A stretch of DNA of 63,439 bases from Candidatus Lachnoclostridium stercoravium (GTDB lineage: Bacteria; Bacillota; Clostridia; Lachnospirales; Lachnospiraceae): the NCBI GenBank assembly GCA_019118365.1, contig DWZA01000096.1, forward strand, positions 1-63,439, written 5' to 3'. Position numbers and translations under genes: made by a program. Positions 42,602 to 51,347 of this stretch are shown piece by piece. Under the pieces are notes generated by a model, which was not told the DNA's origin, ran no database searches, and was given only the letters and a program-made list of their open reading frames with translations. How positions within the stretch are numbered: the stretch's first letter is position 1; every line of letters starts with the position of its first letter.

Positions 42602-43795
42602 ATGAAAAAAAGAACAGTTATTATCGGAGCGGTAGTTGTGGCGGTCCTGGCAGCGGCCATTTTACCGCGTTTTTTCAGAAAAGAGCAGTTCGGCCAGGCG
42701 GTATCGCTGCCGATCCTGTCTGCGGAAACTCCGGTCATCGGCGATCTGCAGCTTACGACAGATCTGATCGGTACAGTGGAACCGTCCGATGTGGTCTATA
42801 TCTATCCAAAAGCGTCCGGCGATGTGACCTCGGTCAATGTGCAGGCCGGAGACGCGGTGGAAGAGGGACAGCTTCTGTGCACTATCGATACGAAGCAGGT
42901 GGATTCTGCGAAAAACAGTATGGATACCGCCCGCCTGAACCTGGAGAAGGCTAAGGCGGATTTTGACCGTATGTCCCTGCTTTATGGCAGCGGCGGCATT
43001 TCCTCACAGGAATATGAACAGTACCAGAACGCTTACGAGCTGGCTCAGGTTTCCTACACCTCCGCCCAGCAGAATTACGAAACGCAGGTGGAGTACAGCA
43101 GTATTACGGCGCCGATCAGCGGGACCGTTGAGCTGGCTGATATGGAAGTCCACGATAACGTATCCCAGAGCAATCTGATCTGCGTTATCTCAGGGGAAGG
43201 CGGAAAAGTAGTTTCCTTCTCTGTAACGGAGCGCATCCGGGATTATTTAAATGTAGGCGATCCCATGAGCGTGGAAAAGGACGGAAAGGAGTATTCCGGC
43301 GTGATCCAGGAAGTGAGCACCATGGCGGATACTCAGACCGGGCTGTTCCAGGTAAAAGCGGCTCTGTCGGAAGATGGAAACCTGCCCACAGGATCTTCGG
43401 TAAAGCTGTCTGTTATTTCAGAAAGGACAGAAGGGGCTATGCTGGTCCCAGTGGATGCAGTCTATTTTGAAGGCGGAAACTCCTATCTTTATACATATGA
43501 TCTGGATGAAAGCGCCGTACATAAGATCCAGGTAGAGACGGGCATCTATGATTCGGAGCAGATGGAGATCATTTCCGGCATTGACGCCGACGACCTGGTG
43601 GTAGATACCTGGAGCTCCGAGCTTTATGAAGGAGCGAAAGCCCAGTACCGGGATGCGGACGGACAGATCCACGGCGAAAGCGCCCCGGCAGGAACGCCTC
43701 AGGGAGAGGAAGCTTCGGCGGCTCCGGAAAGCGAAGGGGCGGATGGAGCCCAGGATAGCAGCGCAGACGAGGCGTCACAGGAGGGAGAAGAATGA
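42602..43795 (+). CDS. RND efflux periplasmic-adaptor-type subunit (HlyD family)
   Basis: A 397-residue membrane-fusion protein. An uncleaved N-terminal helix (VIIGAVVVAVLAAAI) anchors it. Then come the lipoyl halves (VYIYPKASGDVTSVNVQAGDAVEEGQLLCTID and ITAPISGTVELADMEVHDNVSQSNLICVI) flanking an alpha-helical hairpin, a beta-barrel, and an acidic low-complexity tail (about residues 355-397). It would link the RND pump to an outer partner. Its end overlaps the pump gene by four bases. Confidence 0.92.
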   Translation: MKKRTVIIGAVVVAVLAAAILPRFFRKEQFGQAVSLPILSAETPVIGDLQLTTDLIGTVEPSDVVYIYPKASGDVTSVNVQAGDAVEEGQLLCTIDTKQVDSAKNSMDTARLNLEKAKADFDRMSLLYGSGGISSQEYEQYQNAYELAQVSYTSAQQNYETQVEYSSITAPISGTVELADMEVHDNVSQSNLICVISGEGGKVVSFSVTERIRDYLNVGDPMSVEKDGKEYSGVIQEVSTMADTQTGLFQVKAALSEDGNLPTGSSVKLSVISERTEGAMLVPVDAVYFEGGNSYLYTYDLDESAVHKIQVETGIYDSEQMEIISGIDADDLVVDTWSSELYEGAKAQYRDADGQIHGESAPAGTPQGEEASAAPESEGADGAQDSSADEASQEGEE

Positions 43796-46700
43796 TAGGT
43801 ATTACAAGATTTGTCCTGAAACGTCCGGTCACGGCGGTATTAAGCCTTCTCTGCCTGGTCGTATTCGGTTATCTTTCTGTGCGTTCCGCGACTTTGGAGC
43901 TGACGCCGGAAATGAACATGCCCATGATGGTGGTCATGGCTCAGTACGAAGGAGCGAACCCGGAGGACGTTTGCGAGCTGGTAACAAAGGAGATCGAGGA
44001 TTCTGTCAGCACCTTAAGCGGTCTGAAATCCATGTCGTCAAATTCCAGCGAAGGCTCGACAGTAGTCATGCTGGAATATGAATATGGAACGGATATGGAC
44101 GATGCCTACGACGACCTGAAAAAGGAGATGGACGCCATCACCAGGCGGCTTCCGGACGATGTGGAGACGCCTACGGTTATGGAGATGGATATGAATTCCT
44201 CCGAGGTTATGAGCCTTTCCATAACGAATCCAAACGAAGACAATATTTATGATTATGTGGAAAATACCATCGTTCCGGAGCTGGAAAGGATCTCTTCTGT
44301 AGCTGAAGTTACTTCCAGAGGCGGAAATGAAGAATACATCAAGGTAGAGCTGATCCCGGAGAAGATGGATCAGTACGGTGTTACCATGTCTTCCATCGCA
44401 AGCGATATCGCGGCGGCGGACGTGACTTATCCGGCGGGAGATACGGACGTGGGAAGCCAGGAACTTTCTGTCAGCACCAGCCTGAAGGCCAATACCCAGG
44501 AAAGTTTAAAAACGATCCCGCTTACCACGACAAAATCTTCCGGAACGATCATTTATCTGGAAGACGTGGCCAATGTCTATACGTCGGAAAAAGAAGCAAA
44601 CAGTATTTCCCGGTATAACGGGGAGGAAACCATGTCTGTCTCTGTCAGCAAGCAGCAGAGCGCTTCGGCTATGCAGGTGTCGGATGCAGTAACGGAAGTG
44701 ATCAACGAGCTGATGGCGGCAACGCCGGGTCTTGAGATCGTAGTAGCCAGGGATACCAGCGAAGATATCATGGATTCTCTGTCAGACGTTATCGAGACGC
44801 TGATCATGGCCGTGGTCATTTCCATGGCGATCCTGTGGATCTTCTTCGGCGACCTGAAAGCATCCCTGATCGTAGGAAGCTCGATCCCGGTATCCATCCT
44901 GGTAGCTCTTATCCTGATGAACCAGATGGGATTTACCCTGAACATTATCACCATGAGCGCCCTGACCCTGGGCGTCGGCATGATGGTCGACAACTCCATC
45001 GTAGTTCTGGAAAGCTGTTTCAGGGCTACGGATAAAGTGGGATTGCTGGATTATATGAAAGCGGCCCTTCAGGGTACGGATATCGTAGGAGCTTCCGTTC
45101 TCGGATCCACCCTTACCACCTGCGTTGTATTCCTGCCGCTGGCGTTCCTGGAAGGAATGACCGGGCAGCTGTTTAAACCTCTGGGCTTTACTATCGTATT
45201 CTGTATGGCAGCGTCGCTTTTGTCAGCGATCGCGGTCGTTCCGCTCTGCTACATGCTTTACCGTCCAAGGGAAAATACGAAAGCTCCCATGTATAAGCCG
45301 ATCCGTAATATGCAGGCGGCTTACCGTAAGATCGTAAAGGTGATCCTTCCGAAGAAAAAGACAGTATTTGCTGTTTCTCTGGCTCTCTTATTTGCAGCCT
45401 ACCTCCTTTCCGGACACGTGGGCACGGAGCTTATGGCTTCCGACGACCAGGGCCAGGTAAATATCAGTATCTCCACAAGGCCGGGTCTGAAAACAGAGAA
45501 GGTGGATGAGATCATGAAACAGGCGGAAGCGATCATCTCCACCCATGAAGACCTGGATTCCTATATGTCGCGAAGCAGCGGCGGCGGAGCCAGAGGCGGC
45601 ATGTCCAGCGCTTCCGGCACGATCAACGCCTACTTAAAAGACGACAGAAAGATGTCTACGGACGAGGTGGCGGCTCAGTGGAGAAAAGAGCTGGCTGTGA
45701 TCGAAAACTGCGATATCAGCGTAGAATCCAGCTCATCCATGAGCATGATGTCCAGCTCTTTCCAGACCTACGAGCTTCTTTTGCAAAGCTCCGATTATGA
45801 TACGCTGAAGGAGACTTCCAGCGAGATCGTTTCCATGCTGAAGGAACGTCCGGAACTGACGAAAGTCCATTCCAGCCTGGAAAACGGCGCGCCGATCATC
45901 AAGATCCACGTTGACGCCATCAAGGCAAAAGCCGCCGGGCTTACGGCTTCCGGCATCGGATCAAGCGTAAACCAGATGTTAAGCGGCATAACTGCGACTA
46001 CTCTGGAAGTGGACGGAAGCGATATCGACGTAAAAGTAGAATATGAAGATGGAAAATACGCATCCATCGACCAGGTGCGCAATATCATCCTTCCGCTCCC
46101 AAGCGGCGGCTCCATTGCCCTTACGGATGTGGCGGATATTGAATATGAAGACAGCCCGGCTACGCTGGTGAGAAACGACAGGGAGTACCGGGTGACCATT
46201 GAAGCGGAATATACGGACCAGGCGACAGCAGATACGCGCCAGATGATCAATTCTGAGATCGTGCGTCCAAACCTGCCCTATAATGTGTCTATCGCACAGA
46301 ACTCCCGTGATCAGTCCCAGGCGGAAGAATTTGCGGCCCTGTTCCAGGCTATCGCCATCGCGGTATTTTTGATCTTCGTCGTAATGGCAGCCCAGTTCGA
46401 GTCGCCGAAATTCTCCATCATGGTCATGACCACGATCCCGTTCAGTTTGATCGGCTCCATCTTCCTGCTGTGGCTCACCGAGTGCAAGATCAGTATGACA
46501 TCCCTGATCGGCTTCCTGATGCTCATCGGTACGGTGGTAAATAACGGTATCCTTTATGTGGACACGGTCAACCAGTACCGGGCGGAGATGGATATGGAAA
46601 CTGCCCTGATCGAGGCGGGGGCTACAAGACTTAGGCCGATCCTGATGACTACCTCCACGACGATCGTATCTATGATCCCTATGGCCCTGGCGATCGGAAG

Positions 46701-46845
46701 CAGCGGAAGCATGACTCAGGGACTTGCGGTAGTAAATATCGGAGGTTTGGTAGCTTCCACGATCCTTGCCCTTCTTCTGCTTCCTGTATATTACAGCGCC
46801 ATGAACCGGAAGCCGAAGAACCACGACCAGCTGATCGACTGCTGA
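43792..46845 (+). CDS. RND-family efflux permease
   Basis: A 1017-residue proton-driven RND pump of the AcrB/HAE-like type with duplicated six-helix halves. It starts with ITRFVLKRPVTAVLSLLCLVVFGYLSV. The proton-relay acidic residues lie in TM4 (TLGVGMMVDNSIVVLE), with G-rich TM10-12 segments (LIGFLMLIGTVVNNGILYVDTVNQY) and two large external loops. The centre contains a serine/glycine-rich SRSSGGGARGGMSSASG stretch. Substrates are probably amphipathic compounds such as bile salts, lipids or antibiotics, but none is identifiable. The operon continues with two TolC-like genes. Confidence 0.94.
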   Translation: MIGITRFVLKRPVTAVLSLLCLVVFGYLSVRSATLELTPEMNMPMMVVMAQYEGANPEDVCELVTKEIEDSVSTLSGLKSMSSNSSEGSTVVMLEYEYGTDMDDAYDDLKKEMDAITRRLPDDVETPTVMEMDMNSSEVMSLSITNPNEDNIYDYVENTIVPELERISSVAEVTSRGGNEEYIKVELIPEKMDQYGVTMSSIASDIAAADVTYPAGDTDVGSQELSVSTSLKANTQESLKTIPLTTTKSSGTIIYLEDVANVYTSEKEANSISRYNGEETMSVSVSKQQSASAMQVSDAVTEVINELMAATPGLEIVVARDTSEDIMDSLSDVIETLIMAVVISMAILWIFFGDLKASLIVGSSIPVSILVALILMNQMGFTLNIITMSALTLGVGMMVDNSIVVLESCFRATDKVGLLDYMKAALQGTDIVGASVLGSTLTTCVVFLPLAFLEGMTGQLFKPLGFTIVFCMAASLLSAIAVVPLCYMLYRPRENTKAPMYKPIRNMQAAYRKIVKVILPKKKTVFAVSLALLFAAYLLSGHVGTELMASDDQGQVNISISTRPGLKTEKVDEIMKQAEAIISTHEDLDSYMSRSSGGGARGGMSSASGTINAYLKDDRKMSTDEVAAQWRKELAVIENCDISVESSSSMSMMSSSFQTYELLLQSSDYDTLKETSSEIVSMLKERPELTKVHSSLENGAPIIKIHVDAIKAKAAGLTASGIGSSVNQMLSGITATTLEVDGSDIDVKVEYEDGKYASIDQVRNIILPLPSGGSIALTDVADIEYEDSPATLVRNDREYRVTIEAEYTDQATADTRQMINSEIVRPNLPYNVSIAQNSRDQSQAEEFAALFQAIAIAVFLIFVVMAAQFESPKFSIMVMTTIPFSLIGSIFLLWLTECKISMTSLIGFLMLIGTVVNNGILYVDTVNQYRAEMDMETALIEAGATRLRPILMTTSTTIVSMIPMALAIGSSGSMTQGLAVVNIGGLVASTILALLLLPVYYSAMNRKPKNHDQLIDC

Positions 46846-46938
46846 TGGATAACGTAATATATTTTTAATAAAGATATGAGGAAAAAAGACAGATTCAGCT
46901 GATAAGATAGCAGTAGTTCAGATGGAAAGGAGAAGTTT

Positions 46939-48099
46939 ATGATAAAAAGATGGAAGAAGCCGGCGGCGGCGCTGCTCGCCCTTTCGATAGCGGCGGTTCC
47001 CTGCCAGGCATTTGCTTCTGAAAGCACAGAGATCACCTATACGGAAGAAGTGCTGGCGAAGTTAGCGGATAACAACCTGGAGTATGACGAGCTGGCCGGG
47101 CTGATCGACCGGTACAATGCCACGGTCCAGAATAATAAAAAGGCGTTCAGTGATTTTAAAAGGGATTACGGGATCCAGAACGATGAAGTTTCTGACAGCT
47201 ACAACGAGCTGGCGAACGAGCTGGAAAACAGTCTTTCCGGAGAGGATGACGCAGGATCTCTGATCAGCGATCTGAGTATAGAGACGCGGGTGAAGAATCT
47301 GAGAGAAACAGCGGACGATAATCTGGAGGACAGCGCCATCGTCTGGTGGGGCTATGAAGAAGCCAGGGACAATCTGGTAGTGGTCGCCCAGTCCAATATG
47401 ATCTCATATAAGAAAGGGCTTGCTCAGCTGGAAGCGACAAAGAAAAACGCGGAGCTTATGGAGGCCAGATATGATCTGGCCCAGGCAAAGCGCGCCGCCG
47501 GGATCGCCACAGATATGGACGTTCTGGATGCCAAAGAGGCTATGATCAACGCCCAGACCGCAGTGACGACCCAGGAATCTTCCATCCGGGAGGTAAAACA
47601 GAAGCTGTGCGTTATGACAGGATGGGACTATAATGCAGAACCGGTGATCGGAGAGATTCCGGAACCGGACTGGGATCGGATCGCCTCCCTGGATCCCCAG
47701 GCAGACCTGCAGACAGCCCTTGACAATAATTATACGTTAAAGACCAATAAGAAAAAGCTGGAGAACGCTACTTCAGAAAGTACCAAGAGCACCCTTCAGC
47801 AGACTATAAAGGAAAACCAGGAGCAGATCGGAGTTTCCCTGCAGACAGCGGCCCAGAACGTGCAGTCCGCTAAGATCGCCTATGATCAGGCGGTATCTGA
47901 AAAGCAGCTGCAGGAGCAGAACCTGTCTCTGGCGGCAGTAAAGATGCAGGCGGGCACGATGACTGCTCTGGATTACCAGCAGCAGGAATACGACACTTTT
48001 TCCAGCCAGATCGCCGAGCAGACTGCCAGGATGGATCTTTTAGAGGCTCAGGAAACCTATGACTGGGCGGTCGCAGGCCTGGCTTCAGCTGGAAATTAA
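46939..48099 (+). CDS. TolC-like (outer-membrane efflux family) exported protein 1
   Basis: A 386-residue protein with a Sec signal (KKPAAALLALSIAAVPCQAFA) and long coiled-coil helices. It carries the duplicated OEP-family landmarks, the AxxxxxAGIATDMDVLDAKEA and MQAGTMTALDYQQQEYD motifs, each followed by a helix. In diderms these helices form the periplasmic barrel of TolC. Beta-strand segments able to span an outer membrane are not evident. In this apparently monoderm organism it may form a wall-spanning conduit or a scaffold for the pump. It starts at ATG 46939 behind AAAGGAG. Confidence 0.82.
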   Translation: MIKRWKKPAAALLALSIAAVPCQAFASESTEITYTEEVLAKLADNNLEYDELAGLIDRYNATVQNNKKAFSDFKRDYGIQNDEVSDSYNELANELENSLSGEDDAGSLISDLSIETRVKNLRETADDNLEDSAIVWWGYEEARDNLVVVAQSNMISYKKGLAQLEATKKNAELMEARYDLAQAKRAAGIATDMDVLDAKEAMINAQTAVTTQESSIREVKQKLCVMTGWDYNAEPVIGEIPEPDWDRIASLDPQADLQTALDNNYTLKTNKKKLENATSESTKSTLQQTIKENQEQIGVSLQTAAQNVQSAKIAYDQAVSEKQLQEQNLSLAAVKMQAGTMTALDYQQQEYDTFSSQIAEQTARMDLLEAQETYDWAVAGLASAGN

Positions 48100-48117
48100 A
48101 GAAAGGCGGCAGTGCAG

Positions 48118-49335
48118 ATGAAAAAAAGGCAGACAAAAAGAGCAGGCAGAAAGGCTCTGACTGTTTTTCTGGCAGCCGCGCTGGCAGGCCAGGCAGGCTG
48201 CGCTTTCCCAGCCTATGCCTATGGTTCATGGGCAAGGGGCGGCGGCCCGGCAGGGGAAGAGGAAGCGGCGGAATACAGCGACGCGGATATGGCCAGATTC
48301 CAGGATAATACGCTGGAATACGACGAGATCCCGGATCTGGTGCATTTGTATAATTCTGACATCCGCCGGCTGTGGGACGATTATAACGAGCAGAAAGGCA
48401 ATTCTGCGGATATCCAGACAGAGCTCCTCAGCCAGGCCAGGATCATGAAAGATCTGAAGGAAGAGGCCCAGAAAGAAGGGGACGCGGAGGATGCGGCTTA
48501 CTATGCCTCCCAGGAGCAGTCCTATAAGGCCATGGCCAGCCAGTATACAGATATTATGGAGGACTATGAAAAACCGGATTCTACAAAATCCCTCAGCGTC
48601 AGCGAGAGGCAGATGACCCAGTCCGCTCAGTCTCTGATGATCAGCTACAATACTATGCGTCTGGAGCGGGATAACCAGGCAAAACAGAAAGAAGTCTACG
48701 AAGTAAAGTATCAGCTGGCCCAGGCAGAAGCTCAGGCAGGAACGGTCACCGCTTTGGACGTGCAGGCGGCGAAAAACCAGCTTCTTGGAGCAGAATCCGC
48801 GCTCCTTTCTCTGGACAGCAGCCTTCAGACTGTAAAAAGCAGCCTTTGTGTGATGACAGGGTGGACGGCGGATGCGGATCCGGTCATCGGAGAGATCCCG
48901 GAAGCCGACCTGACAGTGATAGACAGCTACGATCTGGCTTCGGACACAGTCAAGGCGATCGGGAATAACCGCACGCTGATCAGCCAGAGGACAGAAAGCT
49001 ATGAGAAGTCCACTTCCGGGATCAGCGCTCACCTGGGGATCGTAGACCAGGGGGAGCAGCAGCTGACGATCCAGATGCAGTCCATGTACGACGATATGAT
49101 AGCTAAGAGGAACGCCTACGAATCAGCAAACGCAGGCTTCCAGAGCGCTTCTATGGCGAAAAACGTGGCGGATCAGAAATACAGCCTGGGGATGCTGTCC
49201 CAGTCTGAATATCTGGAGGCCCAGCTGGAATACCTTCAGAAAAAATCAGCCAGGGATACGGCGAACATTAATCTGTGCAAAGCAGTGACAGATTACGAGT
49301 GGGCCGTTCAGGGATTCGTACAGGTAGAAACCTGA
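48118..49335 (+). CDS. TolC-like (outer-membrane efflux family) exported protein 2
   Basis: A 405-residue paralogue of the preceding protein. A twin-basic N-terminus and signal sequence (ALTVFLAAALAGQAGCAFPAYA, with a cysteine but no clear lipobox) precede coiled-coil helices. The same landmarks occur as AEAQAGTVTALDVQAAKNQL and YSLGMLSQSEYLEAQLEYLQ. Both proteins also share the phrase LCVMTGWxxxAxPVIGEIPE. ATG 48118 is preferred to GTG 48112 on ribosome-site spacing. Last gene of the RND operon; no clear terminator follows. Confidence 0.8.
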   Translation: MKKRQTKRAGRKALTVFLAAALAGQAGCAFPAYAYGSWARGGGPAGEEEAAEYSDADMARFQDNTLEYDEIPDLVHLYNSDIRRLWDDYNEQKGNSADIQTELLSQARIMKDLKEEAQKEGDAEDAAYYASQEQSYKAMASQYTDIMEDYEKPDSTKSLSVSERQMTQSAQSLMISYNTMRLERDNQAKQKEVYEVKYQLAQAEAQAGTVTALDVQAAKNQLLGAESALLSLDSSLQTVKSSLCVMTGWTADADPVIGEIPEADLTVIDSYDLASDTVKAIGNNRTLISQRTESYEKSTSGISAHLGIVDQGEQQLTIQMQSMYDDMIAKRNAYESANAGFQSASMAKNVADQKYSLGMLSQSEYLEAQLEYLQKKSARDTANINLCKAVTDYEWAVQGFVQVET

Positions 49336-49372
49336 CCGGTTATCTGCGGATGGAGAGGTATCGCTGAAGGAC

Positions 49373-49401
49373 TTGACAGTATCCAGGTTCCACGATATAA
49401 T
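49373..49401 (+). promoter_or_regulatory. Promoter of the CNNM transporter leader
   Basis: TTGACA (49373-49378), a 17-bp spacer and a perfect TATAAT (49396-49401). The transcript would start near 49408, leaving a leader of about 310 nt before the transporter. Confidence 0.88.
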
Positions 49402-49495
49402 AAAAACGATATTTTTTCTTAATAGTCCGGCCGGCAGAAAAAGCCGCTTGGGACAGATATATTTTAGAACGACAGAAGGAGGTCAATTTTACACA

Positions 49496-49561
49496 ATGGA
49501 CGATTGTGACAGTGATACGAATCCTGAGCATAACAATAAATTGAATGTTGATCATATATAA
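49496..49561 (+). CDS. Putative acidic leader peptide upstream of the CNNM transporter
   Basis: A 21-codon frame starting MDDCDSDTNPEH and rich in Asp, with His and Cys. A perfect Shine-Dalgarno AAGGAGGT lies at 49476-49483, somewhat far (12 nt) from the ATG. Its stop codon ends four bases before a 17-bp terminator-like hairpin. The arrangement of promoter, short acidic frame, hairpin with T-run and then an ion transporter resembles leader-peptide attenuators such as mgtL, where acidic nascent chains make ribosomes falter at low magnesium. Translation of the frame is not proven; composition alone could arise by chance. Confidence 0.42.
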   Translation: MDDCDSDTNPEHNNKLNVDHI

Positions 49562-49565
49562 ATGA

Positions 49566-49617
49566 GACATGGTCCGTGTGTCGATCTTGACACACGGGTC
49601 ATGTCTTGTGCTTTTTT
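49566..49617 (+). terminator. Terminator-like hairpin in the CNNM leader (possible attenuator)
   Basis: GACATGGTCCGTGTGTC (49566-49582) pairs with 49589-49605 over 17 bp with two G-U pairs, with a short loop. TTGTGCTTTTTT follows, and the transporter gene begins 100 bp later. Confidence 0.65.
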
Positions 49618-49639
49618 CAGGATAAAATAAACGAGATTT

Positions 49640-49669
49640 GTAACAGTTCAGGACGTCCTGAACTGTTAC
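49640..49669. repeat. Perfect 30-bp palindrome made of two GTAACAGTTCAG ends
   Basis: GTAACAGTTCAGGAC (49640-49654) is followed at once by its exact reverse complement (49655-49669). It lies in the CNNM leader 50 bp before the start codon and would fold as a loop-less hairpin or cruciform. Confidence 0.85.
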
Positions 49670-49718
49670 CGAAATTTTTATAAGTATTATATTTTTTAGG
49701 AAGAAAGAGGTTTTTATT

Positions 49719-51077
49719 GTGGGAGATTCAATTATTTTTCTATTGTTGCTTCAGGTGGTGCTGATTTTTTTAAACGCTATATTTGCAAGCGCGGAGATCG
49801 CCGTGCTGTCAGTGAATGAGATCAAGCTGGCCAAGATGGTGGAACAGGGAGATAAGAGGGCGAAACGGCTGAGCAAGCTGGTCAGCGAGCCTTCCAAGTT
49901 CCTTTCTACGATCCAGATCGCCATTACCCTTTCCGGATTTTTAGGAAGTGCGTTCGCAGCGGATAACTTTTCCGAACCGCTGGTAGAGTGGCTGATCGGA
50001 CTGGGCGTCGGGATCCCCCGCGCTACTCTTGATACGCTGGCGATCATCGTGATCACTCTGATCCTTTCCTATTTTACGCTGATATTTGGCGAACTGGTGC
50101 CGAAACGTATCGCCATGAAAAAGGCGGATTCCCTGTCTCTGGCTATTTCCGGCCTGATCACGGGGCTTTCCAACGTGTCGAAACCGGTAGTATGGCTGTT
50201 ATCTGTTTCTACAAATGCAGTCCTTAAGCTTCTGGGCATCGATCCGACAGAGGAAGAAGATCAGGTAAGCGAGGAAGAGATCCGTATGATGGTGGACGCG
50301 GGCAGCGAAAAAGGCGCGATCGACCACGAAGAGAAGGAATTTATCCAGAATGTATTTGAATTTGACGATCTGACGGCAGAAGAGATCGCTACGCATCGTA
50401 CGGACGTTACGATCCTGTTCCTGGAAGACAGCGATGCGGACTGGGAAGAGACGATCCACAGCAGCCGCTATACTCTTTACCCGGTATGCGACGGCTCCGC
50501 AGATAATATCGTAGGTATCCTGAACGCTAAGGATTATTTCCGTCTGGACGACAGGAGCAGGGAAAACGTTATGGAACACGCGGTCCATCCGGCATATTTC
50601 GTACCGGAGACGATCAAAGCGGACGTATTGTTCCGGAATATGAAGAGCAACCATACGGCTATGGCCGTTGTGCTGGATGAATACGGCGGCATGGTAGGGA
50701 TCGTCACGCTCAACGACCTGATCGAAGAGCTGGTAGGCGAACTGAGCGAAGACATCACAGGAAGATACAGCTGTGAACCGCGTATTGAAAAGATCAACGA
50801 TACCTCCTGGAAGATCTTCGGAAATATCGCGTTAAGCGAGATCGAAGAAGAAGCGGGAGTAGATTTTGGAGACGAAGACTATGATACGCTGACAGGTCTT
50901 GTATTTGATATCATCGGCTACATTCCTCAGGACGGGGATCAGGATATTGATGTGGAGACAGCGCATTTACATATTCATGTAAGCCGGATCGAGGACCATC
51001 AGATCGAAGAAGCAGTAGTGGAACGGAAACCGGAGGAAGAACCGGAATCCGAGCAGAAAGACGAAGGAAAAAAATAA
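49719..51077 (+). CDS. CNNM/CorC (hemolysin C) family ion transporter
   Basis: A 452-residue protein with an N-terminal DUF21/CNNM membrane domain (about residues 5-150: LLLLQVVLIFLNAIFASAEIAVLSVNEIKLAKMVEQG, TIQIAITLSGFLGSAFAADN, FGELVPKRIAMKKAD). A pair of CBS domains (about 210-335, with TDVTILFLEDS and LDEYGGMVGIVTLNDLIEELVGEL) and a C-terminal CorC_HlyC domain follow. The family includes magnesium and cobalt exporters and magnesium-homeostasis proteins. The GTG start at 49719 lies behind AAAGAGG. Its leader has a promoter, an acidic short frame and a terminator-like hairpin, suggesting control by ion level. The gene ends at a terminator of a type repeated at 53903. Confidence 0.9.
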   Translation: MGDSIIFLLLLQVVLIFLNAIFASAEIAVLSVNEIKLAKMVEQGDKRAKRLSKLVSEPSKFLSTIQIAITLSGFLGSAFAADNFSEPLVEWLIGLGVGIPRATLDTLAIIVITLILSYFTLIFGELVPKRIAMKKADSLSLAISGLITGLSNVSKPVVWLLSVSTNAVLKLLGIDPTEEEDQVSEEEIRMMVDAGSEKGAIDHEEKEFIQNVFEFDDLTAEEIATHRTDVTILFLEDSDADWEETIHSSRYTLYPVCDGSADNIVGILNAKDYFRLDDRSRENVMEHAVHPAYFVPETIKADVLFRNMKSNHTAMAVVLDEYGGMVGIVTLNDLIEELVGELSEDITGRYSCEPRIEKINDTSWKIFGNIALSEIEEEAGVDFGDEDYDTLTGLVFDIIGYIPQDGDQDIDVETAHLHIHVSRIEDHQIEEAVVERKPEEEPESEQKDEGKK

Positions 51078-51111
51078 TATCAGTCCATTTGGAATGAATG
51101 GAAGTCAGAAT

Positions 51112-51168
51112 GAGCTGTTGCAAAAGTAGATGATAGATCATCTGCTGGAGCAGCAGCTCTATTTTTTT
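51112..51168 (+). terminator. Terminator of the CNNM gene, repeated-hairpin type copy 1
   Basis: GAGCTGTTGC (51112-51121) pairs with GCAGCAGCTC (51150-51159), with an inner AGATGA/TCATCT stem and a four-base loop; TATTTTTTT follows. The inner hairpin and the TTGCAAAA junction recur at 53903-53960. Confidence 0.85.
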
Positions 51169-51310
51169 GCCGTAATGTTCATCCATGGGGGCAATAGCTC
51201 CATTAAGCAAAGCGCAGACCGGCTGTGCCATGAGCTGTCCGCAGTACCGCGCGGCGGATAGGGGAATTTTGGAGAATCCCGGCGATAAAAAACAGGAATA
51301 AGGGGACTGG

Positions 51311-51322
51311 GTTTGACAAAAT
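51311..51322 (-). promoter_or_regulatory. Candidate Spo0A box over the spoIIGA -35 element
   Basis: The leftward strand reads ATTTTGTCAAAC, a close match to the known 0A box TTTTGTCRAAA. It covers the TTGACA of the spoIIGA promoter, as Spo0A sites do at the classical spoIIG promoter. Confidence 0.6.
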
Positions 51323-51345
51323 CCGTAAGGCCAAAGGGGTATAAT
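51313..51345 (+). promoter_or_regulatory. spoIIG-type promoter with extended spacer
   Basis: TTGACA (51313-51318) and TATAAT (51340-51345) are separated by 21 bp instead of 17. No better -35 lies at the normal distance. An over-long spacer with a Spo0A box at -35 is the known design of the Bacillus spoIIG promoter. Confidence 0.7.
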
Positions 51346-51347
51346 CC

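Noticed and set aside
49373-49495. In-frame extension of the leader peptide to 62 codons
   Set aside because: The extension would start at the -35 box of the promoter, so it could not be translated from the predicted transcript. Only the 21-codon part has a ribosome site.
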